A stretch of 64,000 bases of DNA from Ananas comosus. Its lineage: Eukaryota; Streptophyta; Magnoliopsida; Poales; Bromeliaceae. Below are positions 34,282 to 45,516 of this stretch, in pieces. A model generated the notes under the pieces. It was not told the DNA's origin. It saw only the letters and a list, made by a program, of their open reading frames with translations, and searched no databases. Position 1 is the first letter of the stretch; every line of letters starts with the position of its first letter. The stretch is taken from contig NC_033639.1 of NCBI RefSeq assembly GCF_001540865.1, forward strand, positions 1,053,117 through 1,117,116. The letters run 5' to 3'. The translations under genes were made by a program, and so were the position numbers.

Positions 34282-35880
34282 AATTGCTTATATACCCCTG
34301 AAAAGTTTCTAACTTTTCAATTTACCACTCTTAGAAGGCTAATATTGAAAATATTCTTTCTACATTCTAACCTATTTCTAATATACCTCTAGAGTTAAAA
34401 TATGTTAATTAACTCTGTTACCTCTGTAAAATTACTATTTTGCCATTTCAAATATACCCTTCCATCATCACTGATTTTCTTATTTACCCCTAAAGTTCGG
34501 AGCATAAAAAGTATTTTAACTTTTGGTCTTTTCCAATATACTCCTCTACCGTCATCAACATTTCTTATTTACCCTTAAGTTAAGGGCAAAATTGGTATTT
34601 TAATTTTTTTTAACTGTGGTAGATATTTAACTCACGTTTAACCCAAGTTAACTTAACAGGAGATAATTGCGGAGGTATTTTACAATAACGGTGAAACATA
34701 TAAGGGGTATTTTAGGGAAAAAAAAGTAAAAATAAATCGAATATTTTCAAACGTACGATAGATATATAAGCAATTATTCCCTTTTTTTTTATTACACTAT
34801 TAAAACAGCATATTCTGCATAATCCCAAGTTTGGTCCCTCTATCTTCTTATTAATTTCTCCTCACTCTGACAATTTGTCACTCTCCTCAGTGTTGTGCTC
34901 ATTGACATCTTGTGATTCTTTTTGTCATTCTCCTTTTTACGTTCCAACCTATGAGTTAAAATCTGTTAATGAACTCTATTATCTCTATAAAATTATTATT
35001 TTACCCTTTCGAATATACCTTTCTACCAGCACCCACTTTTCTTATTTTCTCTTAAGTTAGGGACACAAAAAGTATTTTACTTTTTGATCTTTTCAAATAT
35101 TCTTTTCTACTATCACCAACATTTTTTATTTGCCCTTAAGTTCAAAGCAAAAGTGGCATTTTAATTTTATTTAACTCACTACAACAGAATTAGGTTATAG
35201 GGACACATGTTTGGGACACTTTTGAGTAAGTGTCCCATTTATACTAAAACTTAAAAACACATCTACTAATGCCTAAATATAAAGCCCAATCCAACCAAAA
35301 ATAAAAGATTACTCTACTCAACCCACCACACCCAGTCCATATGGCCCGATTACAAACAGAAAAGAAAAAAAAAAGAAAAATCAATTACCATCTTTTCTTC
35401 TCTCTTCACTCAATCCACTGAAATTCTAGACGAAGAGCCTTTACTGTCGTCCTCCTCCGCCACCGCAGCCAACGAGATACAATTTCGGTGGTTGCTAAAT
35501 GCTTAAACAAGTGTTGGAAAATTAGCAGCACTCTTTTAGGTTATAGCGACACTCTTTAACTGTCACTATATACCTAGCGACCCCACATATAGCAACACTT
35601 TTTAAAAGTGTCGGTAATTTTAGCTAGCAGCACTTTTTTGACATGTACCTACATTTAAAAGTGTCGCTATAGACCGTTTTTGTTGTAGTGACTATGATAG
35701 ATATTTAACTTACGTTTAACCCAAACTAATTTAATGGCTGGTAACTGTACGGGTATTTTGGAATAACGGAGGAACATATAATGGGTATATTAGAAAGAAA
35801 AAAAAAAAGTGGAGGTAAATGAGATATTTTTGAAGTTTTGAGGGGTATAGCCCTTTTTTGGTCCTTTTTAGATGGCCATC
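34282..35880. repeat. Tandemly duplicated AT-rich repeat, second unit split by a CACTA MITE
   Basis: Two related units, about 34385-34700 and 34967-35770, share phrases such as TCTGTTA.CTCT.TAAAATTA, TTTTCTTATTT.CC and TAGATATTTAACT(C/T)ACGTTTAACCC. The second holds the CACTA element at 35177-35690. Fragments of the same family occur near 13790-14110 and 23050-23600. No gene. Confidence 0.65.
35177..35690 (-). mobile_element. CACTA-type MITE, copy 2 (inverted relative to copy 1)
   Basis: A 514-bp element with ends CACTACAACAGAATT and CGTTTTTGTTGTAGTG and 3-bp target duplication ACT (35174-35176, 35691-35693). Its sequence is the reverse complement of 7978-8488 with few differences. The sister repeat unit at 34611-34625 shows the unoccupied site (TTTAACT-GTGGTAGAT). 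Confidence 0.93.
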
Positions 35881-37589
35881 TCAAATGATATAAAAATAAT
35901 ATTATTAGAGTATTAATATTTTTTTAGTAATATATAACATAGTATTATTGGGGACCTAAAAGATTAAAGGTATTTTCCATTATGTAAACAAATAATGTTA
36001 CTATCTGAATCTGAATTAGTTGCCATATCATTCAATTAAATATGAATTAGCAATTCAATTATAATAAAGTTTAATAATCTAAGTGAAACTTCATCAACAA
36101 CTGTAATAAAATATATCCTAAAAATTTATAATTTGAAATAAAAAAAATATTCAGCCACTTATTTCATAGCTAAGTTACAAAAGGCTTCCTCAGCATTTTT
36201 AGCGCATGTTACAATTACATTAATTATCATTCTACATTTTGCACTATTATCTTAAATGGATCTAATATTTTGAGATAATTAGTGAATTTAGATTCATAAA
36301 AGTCATTGGCATTTTATATTATTCTACATCTCCATATTTATTTAACTTATAATATAAAAATAAAAAATTAGATATAAAAAAAAAATCTCTTACTTCATTA
36401 ATAATATCAAATATGGTATACTATTGAATAATTTTATTGAGTTTATACGATTCTAATGCATTAAATATAATTAACAAACTTCATCTGCAAATTTATTTTT
36501 ACAAAGTTTTACAGCTAACTTCGACAATTATTAAAAATTTTTAGACCTATTTGATACAATAGCAAATTACAGAATAAAAATTAACGTAATTTTTAATGCA
36601 GAAGATAATTGAGATACAATTTAAAATGCAAAGAGATTAAGAATAATGGTCTTTTATTAGACACAACATGGATTCATAATCTATGTATAATATGAGAGAT
36701 ATCTCAATCTAATAGCTTAGGCTTTTAGGTTGGGTCTAAGCTCTTTAACATGGTGTTATAACTTGGTTCGCGCTCTCTAATGTTTACTTTTATTCAGGGC
36801 AGTGTGCTGGTCGCATCTAACATGTAAAGTTATTTATATCGTATGCTAATCGTGCCGAGTTCGCAAATTGTGTTTGTGCTGTAAATAAGTTGCAAATTAA
36901 TATTGGATTTGTGCCACATGTTAATAACGCCTAATACGTATCTAGGAGCATGTTAAGAATAATAATTCCATATTAAATACAAAATAAAAATCATAATTTA
37001 TATATATATTGCAAAGGATATTTCAACCTATTTTAATATTTAAAATTTTGGATTGAGTGTGACCTCTTTAACAAGTTGTTGGCTATTTATTAACGATTAA
37101 AATAGGTCAAATTTTTTATCTCGTGATAACAGGTTCAGAAGATCAATAAGTGGAGTGAAGTTACGGTCCATAATAGACCTAATGATAAAAGACCTAACAA
37201 CAAATCTAATATTCAGATGGATTGAACCAGATCGAATCCCGTGAATTGCTGTGGTTGAGCCCTTAAGTGCGATGGGTACATTATTTCTATAACACTTGCT
37301 TTTGGAATAGTTAGTTAGTGTTTACGATTCACACCGGTCTATAGTAATTTAGGTTGATCTCGAGGTAAAAATAGTCAAAAATTATTATTTTTTCTTCTTT
37401 TTAATGCCCTTTTTTTAAAATATATATTTTTAAAGATTTTTAAACCCCATCTCATCTCATGTGGAGTGTAACATGTGGCCAACCTCCTCACATCACACAT
37501 GCCCTCTCATTAAATATGCATGACTGCATATATTGAAGAGATAGAGAGAGAAAGAAGAGAGAGAGAAGAGAGAGAAAGAAGAGAGAGAG
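35881..37589. other. Intergenic upstream of fimbrin
   Basis: AT-rich with no gene recognised. GA-rich tracts at 37537-37591 lead into the probable fimbrin promoter. Confidence 0.5.
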
Positions 37590-37592
37590 AGT

Positions 37593-37607
37593 AGGCTATA
37601 TATATAA
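37593..37607 (+). promoter_or_regulatory. Probable TATA box of the fimbrin gene
   Basis: GGCTATATATATAAC follows a (GA)n tract. A GC-poor leader with CT-rich stretches runs to about 37910. If transcription starts near 37630, a 5' UTR intron must lie before the start codon at 39249. Confidence 0.5.
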
Positions 37608-38554
37608 CAGTTACTATGTAGCATGTTCTCTATCACCCTCTCCCTCTTCCACAGGAAATAGGAAAAAAAAAAGAAAAAAAAAAGCTCTCTTTTTTTTCCT
37701 TTTTTTTCTTTATTTTTTTTTTCCAAATCCCCAAATTCTCCATCTCTTCCCTTTCGGCGCAGAAATCGAAGGAAAAAAACAAAAAAAAAGGAAAAAGGTT
37801 TCATCTTTCTCCTCTTCATACTCAACTCAGAATCCAAAAGAGTGTAGTATTAGAAAGATTGGAGAAAAAGGAAAGAGCCCAGCAAGGAGGAGGGAAAGAA
37901 CCGCTTTTTCGGTGGGTAATTTGTGGGTTTTGGTTGGTGTGTAATCTCTTTTTTGTGGTTTTATGTGCTAATATCTGTGAAAAATGGGTTTTTTTTTTTT
38001 CCCTGCTCAATTTGATGTAGTTTTAGATGTTTTTTGGTGTTGATGAGATTTGCAATTGGGTACAAAAGGATTGCTTAGAATCTCCAAATTAATGGTTTGG
38101 GTTTTGTGATTCTAATTTTAATTCTAGTCCAATAGCAGGATTTTAGTTGGGTTTTTGTGAATTAGTTGAATTGGCTCCTCAACTTGTAGTTTCAGATATT
38201 ATGTGGTATTAGTGAATGAGTTTAATTGATTATACTGATTTGGATTTTGTGCTTTTAATCTGAATCCTATATCAGTGGCATAAATTTAGTTGAGATTTTG
38301 TGAATTAGTTGATTTGGCTACTCATATTGTGGTTTCATACAATGATAAGTGTGTTAAATGAGTCTTTTCCTGTTCAATTTGCTGTAATTTTTTATATGTG
38401 TTTTTATTAATGAGTGTAAATGCTTAGAAGATGAAGAGATTTGTGTCTTTTCTTGAATGAGTTAGAAAAATTCTCAACATATTGATTTGGGTTCTGTAAT
38501 TTTGATCTGAATTTCACTCCAGTAGCAGAATCTTAGTTTTTTTTTGGTTGATCA

Positions 38555-38790
38555 TATCGAATCGTTGGTGCTAATCATTAATCCCAAAAGCTCGAGCTGT
38601 TAGAAATACGCAATCAATGCACTTAAATCGTATAAATACAGCACCCACGGATCTTGATTGTGACTCGGCCCGGTTAGTCTCACGCCATTTCGAACATGAT
38701 TTTGGCCCTACCCAGCCTCCTGCCATTTCGACCATGACTCGACGCTACCTGGCCTCCTGCCATAGGGAACAGATTAGCTGATTTGGCCCT
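38555..38790 (-). mobile_element. Partial solo LTR of the 239-bp TRIM family
   Basis: ATCGTTGGTGCTAATC, AATCCCAAAAGCTCGAGCTG and CACGCCATTTCGAACATGA match the LTRs of 9545-10096. The distal end is degraded. It sits in the fimbrin 5' leader or first intron. Confidence 0.75.
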
Positions 38791-39248
38791 ATAAACTTAA
38801 TGTTTAAGCAAAAACAAGTGAAAGTTACTAGCAAAAATTAGATTAATGAGTATACGTACTTAAAAGATGAAGAAATTTATGTTTTCCTCAGATGGAATGT
38901 AGAATCTTTGAATCACTACCTTGGGATTTGTGCTTTTAATGTGAATTCTACTTTAGTAGCTGAAATTTTAGTTGAATTTTTGATAATTAGTTGATTGGGC
39001 TTCTTGGCTTATTGTTTAAGCAGAATAAAGTGAAACAATACCAATAATTGTATTAGTTGTATTACTATTTGTAAAATCTTCAGATCACATCTTTGAGTTT
39101 TGTGATTTTAATCTGAATTTTACTCCAGTAGCATAATTTTAGATTAGTTTCTGGTAATTAATTGATTGTTCTTATATTCTTATTGTTTAAGCAGGAACAA
39201 GTGATATAGAATCGAAATTTAGATTTAAGTTGTGAACTTTATGATATA

Positions 39249-42200
39249 ATGTCGGGTTATGTTGGGGTCCTCGTCTCTGATCCTTGGCTCCAGAGCCAAT
39301 TCACTCAGGTTGAGCTCCGAGGATTCAAATCCAAAGTAAGCAAATCCAACTAATCTGATCTTTTATTATCTTTCTTTTTCAATTTGGCACTCAAATGTTT
39401 GCTTGTGATCAAATCAAATAGTACCTCTCCATCAAGGAGGAGTCGGGACGAGTTCTTGTTGCGAATTTGCCGCCATTGATGGCAAAACTAAAAGGACTCA
39501 GCGATGTGCTGACGGAGAAGGAGATTTGTTCATTGTTGGATGAATTGTACGCTGACACCAATAACGAGATCGATTTCGAGGCGTTTCTTCGGGTATTTAT
39601 TAATATCTAGGTGATTTTCATGGGATGTTATGCTTTTACGAATCTGATCTGGGTAGAAATCTTTGGATCGTGCAGACGTACTTGAATCTACAAGCAAGAG
39701 CAGTTGGCAAATTGGGTGGTGCGGAGAACTCCTCGGCTTTTTTGAAGGCTACCACGACTACACTCTTGCACACGATTAGTGAATCCGAGAGGGCTTTGTA
39801 TGTCGCACATATTAATAGCTATTTGCGGGATGATCCCTTTTTGAAGAATTTTCTCCCTTTAGATCCTGCCACAAATGATCTTTTTGATTTGGCAAAGGAT
39901 GGTGTACTTCTTTGGTAAGTTGCTTATTGATCTTCTTGCTGTTCCATTGCATCGAAATAGTTAATTGCATTTCTTTTTAGTAAGAAACTTGCCGATTCTT
40001 ATATGTCTAATAATTAAGAAAAGGTAGGTGGAGTCTCACAAGTTCACTTAAATTGAAAGTGGTGAACCACTCGCTGCATACTTAGCACGGCAAACTGTTC
40101 ACTACTTTCTTTGGTTCCCAACAATTCCACCGCCGATGTAGCACATATGTGACATAGTATAGGTCTAGATTTCCAAAATAAAATCGTCGTGGGCGACGGG
40201 CCTAATTTTAAGAATTGATAAATTCAAACAGACACTCACATTGTGCTTGTGTTTTACGTTTTCTAAATTTATTTGATTTAGCAAATTGATTAATGTGGCG
40301 GTGCCGGGGACTATAGATGAGAGGGCGATCAACACAAAACGGGTATTGAACCCGTGGGAGAGGAACGAGAACCACACTCTTTGCCTCAACTCTGCGAAAG
40401 CTATCGGGTGCACGGTCGTCAACATCGGAACACAGGACTTGATCGAAGGAAGGGTGGGTCTTTAAATCTGTGCCATTCGCCTTGAACGATATATATTTCG
40501 GGAAAATGTTTTTGGACTCCCTCCCTCAAGAACAAAGAAAACAGTAGAGTATATAGCCAATGTATATATTAATTGATAATCCATTTACAATGTCTTTTAC
40601 TTTCATAGCAAAATTGTGATTATGAGAAACCTCTTTCTTGTTCTTTTTGCAGCCGCATCTGGTTCTTGGTTTGATCTCTCAAATTATAAAGGTAGCTACT
40701 ATTACTTGTCTTTTTGCTTTAAACTGCTTTTTCACTACTCGAGTATAATACTAATAGCCGGTTGTGGAAAATCTACTTGAAGCTATCACATTTTTCAAAA
40801 TTTTGAAATTGTTAGTTTTTTTTTTTTCCGTATTTATGCTGCGAATTGTATATGCAGATACAACTATTAGCAGATCTCAACTTGAAGAAGACGCCTCAAC
40901 TGGTGGAGTTGTTGGATGATAGTAAGGTCAAGTAACAAGCTTCGCTAATTATTTGGTATAATTGATTAGTAACATTCATATATTTATTTATTTAACCTTT
41001 TACAGGATGTGGAGGAACTCATGAGTCTACCGCCGGAAAAAATGTTATTAAGATGGATGAACTTTCATCTGAAAAGAGCTGGTTACAAGAAGACGATTAC
41101 AAATTTCTCATCAGATGTTCGGGTAAGTAACATACCTATAAAGATTACTGGAACTGTATTATTCATGTGTTTATTGATCGAATTGATGAGTTTGGATTGG
41201 GGAAAATATATTGCCTCTGTCTTGCGATCTTAAGCAAAAAGTTAGGTTGAGAAGAATTGATATCGAGGATTTAAACGCCCATCTGCACGGGCCATGCTCA
41301 CCGTGCCGTATTGTGTCAACAGGATCTGTGGTGGATCCTGTATAGTGGCAGTGGTGTCTAATGACCTCGCTGTATGTAACCACAAGAAAGGCCTTATGGC
41401 CTTTTTTTTATATTTTGACCCCACTTTGGGGTCATAGTTGATGCCAAAGTGGAGTCAACAAATAGGACCAAGGAGGACAAAGCAACCCATTCTCTTTGTC
41501 ATGTGGGCCTACTACCACGTGGACCCACGTGTATTTTTTTTTTAAAAAACTTGATCAATAAATAAAAAGGTAAAAATGTATAAAACTTGCCTCAACTATC
41601 ATCTATTTTGATCTGATTACCTGACCTTTAAAAATTTGGATTTTCTATTTGATCTTTTAATTCATTTGATTTGAGTCAGCTAGTGGCCCTTTAACTTCAA
41701 AATTTAAACTGTCATTTATCTTTATGAGTGTCTTTAATATATTTTATGCAATTCACGTAAATATAAATCAATTGAAGTAAGCAATTAGCTTATATTTAAT
41801 ATCTGAAGACTGAAGAGCTATCAAATTACTTAGCTCAAATAAATTGAAAGATATAGTACTAAAATCAAAATTTTGAAAGGTCGGGTAGTGAAATCAAAAT
41901 GCTCTATGTTTTTTTATACATTTTTACCTAATAAAAATTCTAAAAAAATATTATTCATTTATGTAATATTAATGACTTTCTTGTTATGTTTGTTCCTTAT
42001 TATGTATTGACCACACTGTGAGAATTTTTTGGATCTGCCACTGGACAATATTTCGTCATGATATGACCCCTGTGTTGATGGCACAACTCAAAACCCACTT
42101 TTCTGTAAAATTAGCAAGTACTTAACTCAATAAAGTGCAAAAAAATTGATAAAAATATATAACAAGCAATTAAAATAAATTAGTTGCAAAGAAAATAAAT

Positions 42201-45200
42201 ATTTCATGCCTCACCACACAGGTATTTTTGTGACTGGCACGCACCGCCAAGTAAGTTCTCAGCTCTACCGCGCGTCACGATACTTAAATTCTTGATTGAC
42301 ACATATAGTGGCAGACACAACGTTGGTATATGGGAATATTTTTTATAATCAGTTTTTTTTTTAGAAAATGAGAAAATGTAGCGACAGATAATGGATGCTC
42401 CTTCGGATTTACAAATTGTAGTAATCATCGTCCTGCATTGACGACTGTACACTGTGAAACAATGTTCTCACTCAAACTTTTAACATTTTCTTTAAATATT
42501 AACAGCAATAATAAAACATAAAAAACTTGAAGAAAGTTAATCAAATTAGTTATAGGCTTCTATCTTCAGACCACCAATCGGCCATATCTTTTTATTTCGA
42601 CAAATATTTTAAGGATTGTAATTTGCGGCTGTATATAGAAAACAAATTGCTTGTTTTATATTAGTTATTTAGTTTAATGTGAAATAAATGCTCAAAGTAG
42701 TGTGAAACAACCGTTGTACTTTAAAAACTTAAGTTTTTAGAGAACGGTCTTTAAACATTTTTATATTTAACACTCCCCCTCACGTCTGGGCTCGAGACTT
42801 TTTAGTCTGCCCGTGACGTGGACTTGAATTAAGTGGGAGGAAATTAATATGCTAGGAGCCTAGCGTGACTCGAACTCAGGACCTCCTGCTCTGATACCAT
42901 GTGAAACAACCGTTGTACTCTAAAAACTTAAGCTTTTAGAGAACGGTGTTTAAACATTTTTATATTTAACAAGTAGATCAATATTTGAGCCATTGTTTAT
43001 TTAGTTTTTTTTTAAAAAAAATATTTTTGAATTCTTACATGGAATTAGAAGATCATCTCGTAAGTACTCTAAATACAGGATGGAGAGGCTTATACCTATC
43101 TTCTCAATGTTCTTGCACCTGAGCATTGCACTCCAGCAACATTAGATACGAAAGACCTGAGTGAAAGGGCAAAACTAGTTCTCGATCACGCCGAGAAAAT
43201 GAATTGCAAGAGATATCTAACCCCAAAAGACATCGTTGAGGCCTCATCGAATCTCAACCTTGCTTTTGTTGCACAAATATTCCATCAGAGGTTACTTTCT
43301 GCTCCTTTTGTGTTTTTGGCATACCTCATGGATTCTTGAAAGAACCGATCATCAGTTATCTTGTCCATGTATATTTTTTTTATGCTATTTATGTTGAAAA
43401 GTTTTTGTTAATCGTAAGTCACCGTGATTGAACTGAAAAAGATATGATCGAAATGCCTAGAAATTTTATTCTTCCTTATGGCATTGTGCTACCTTGTCAC
43501 CGCTCTTTTTCGCTAATGAAATCCAAGCACCAAATTGACTTCTTTTTTTTTTCTCCTGGAATAGAGGAATATCCTGAGGATGAAAAAGTATCTTAGTAAA
43601 ACTAAAACCAAAACAATTTGAATGCTATAGACTATGATTGTGTATTTATATATGATACATGGTTCGTCTAAGGTGCGATCTTTCTGATGTAAAAGAACTC
43701 TTCATTTTATTTGTTCTATTGTGCAAGATCTTTGAGACAGATTTTTTTTTTCTTTTTTTTTTTTCTGAAAACATCAAATCGGTGTCTTTTAGTTTGTAGT
43801 TCTCCGTTTAATCAACACGATAACTGAAGATTACTAATTTTATGACCTGTTGTTAGTTCATATTCCCAATTAGTTTCCTTTTCTTTTCACATCTCATTTT
43901 CTGTATACATAGCATTAATGGGGCAAAAATCTAGCATTTCGAATTGCTCAGTGTTCTTACTGATTTTTCTTATTATTGTTGCCGACCAAGATCAACCTAT
44001 TTGAGTATATACTATCACCAATTGATTTGCAATTTTTCTGTTTGAAATTTTTGGATGTGGAGTATTCTTCGACGAAATCTCTCAGTCAAGTTGATGTTTT
44101 TTCTTCTCTGGTACAGGATTATTGAGTCGAATTTTATTTCTTGGATGTATCTTCTTTTCTTTTCTTTCTTTTTCCCTTTTTTTGGCTACAAGAAAAAGAC
44201 AATGGTGTTATATGCTCTATTTTTTAGATCAATAATGATATTATTTGGTATCCACTTAATTATATGCAGGAATGGCCTCTCCACAGACAACAAAAAGATC
44301 TCTTTTGCGGATATGATGCCTGACGAAGTTCAAGTGTCTAGAGAAGAAAGATCCTTCCGCTTATGGATTAATAGTCTTGGAATTGCCACATACGTCAATA
44401 ATTTGTTTGAGGACGTCAAAAACGGGTATTTGTGTTATAACTTCTAACATATATTTTTTTTAAAAGATACTTACACGCATACCCCCGTAAATGTGAATGC
44501 TCGTTGATGCACTTGAAATGTTTAATTTCTTACGATGCATATCCTTGTGCTTACAAAAATGACCCACTTTTCAAGACACTTATTTTAATTATAAAACCAA
44601 CTTTCTCGAGTGGGATAACTTTTCTGTTGGATCGTCGACACTAACCACGATTCCAAAAGCTCAAGCTATTAGAAAGAGAGCAATCTATTCACTTAAAGTG
44701 AGCAAACACACAGGGCCTGTGATTTCAATTGTGACTCGTCCTAGCCCGGCCTCCACCACGAGGTAGAATTCTGGCCTCTTTAAGCCAACATCTTTAATTT
44801 TGGATAAGGGTATATAACTATGAAACTACTTGTTCGTCGGACATATTTGAAAATTTGAATCTTCCGGATAATATTCATAGAACGATGATTTCATAGGGAT
44901 ATACATCTAAAAACCCGTTGTTTATATGATCTTTTTTGTCTTTTCTATTCTTACTATCTCTAAGCTTTCGTTAGTGTGGCTTACTGGTGTAAGATTTTAC
45001 AGCTGGGTTCTTTTGGAAGTACTTGACAAAATATCGCCCGGATCGGTTAATTGGAAACACGCAACGAAACCTCCCATCAAGATGCCATTTAGGAAAGTCG
45101 AGAACTGCAACCAAGTTATTAGGATCGGCAAACAATTGAAGTTTTCCCTTGTTAATATCGCTGGAAATGACATTGTGCAAGGAAATAAGAAGCTAATACT

Positions 45201-45475
45201 TGGTAAGTTTTCCTAATCTCTGCGCATTTCCTTTTGTAGGAAAGTGTGTGCGCAATTAACTAATTCTATCTGTTTTGTTTCTTTGGGTGTTTCATTTTTT
45301 TTTTTTTCCCCTTTGCAGCTTACTTGTGGCAGTTGATGAGATCCAACATATTACAGCTTCTAAAGAACTTGAGGTCCCATTCTCAAGGAAAAGAGGTTAC
45401 AGATGCCGATATACTGAACTGGGCTAATCACAAAGTGAAGAGCTCGGGAAGAACTTCTCGGATTGAAAGTTTCAG

Positions 45476-45516
<41 letters not shown>

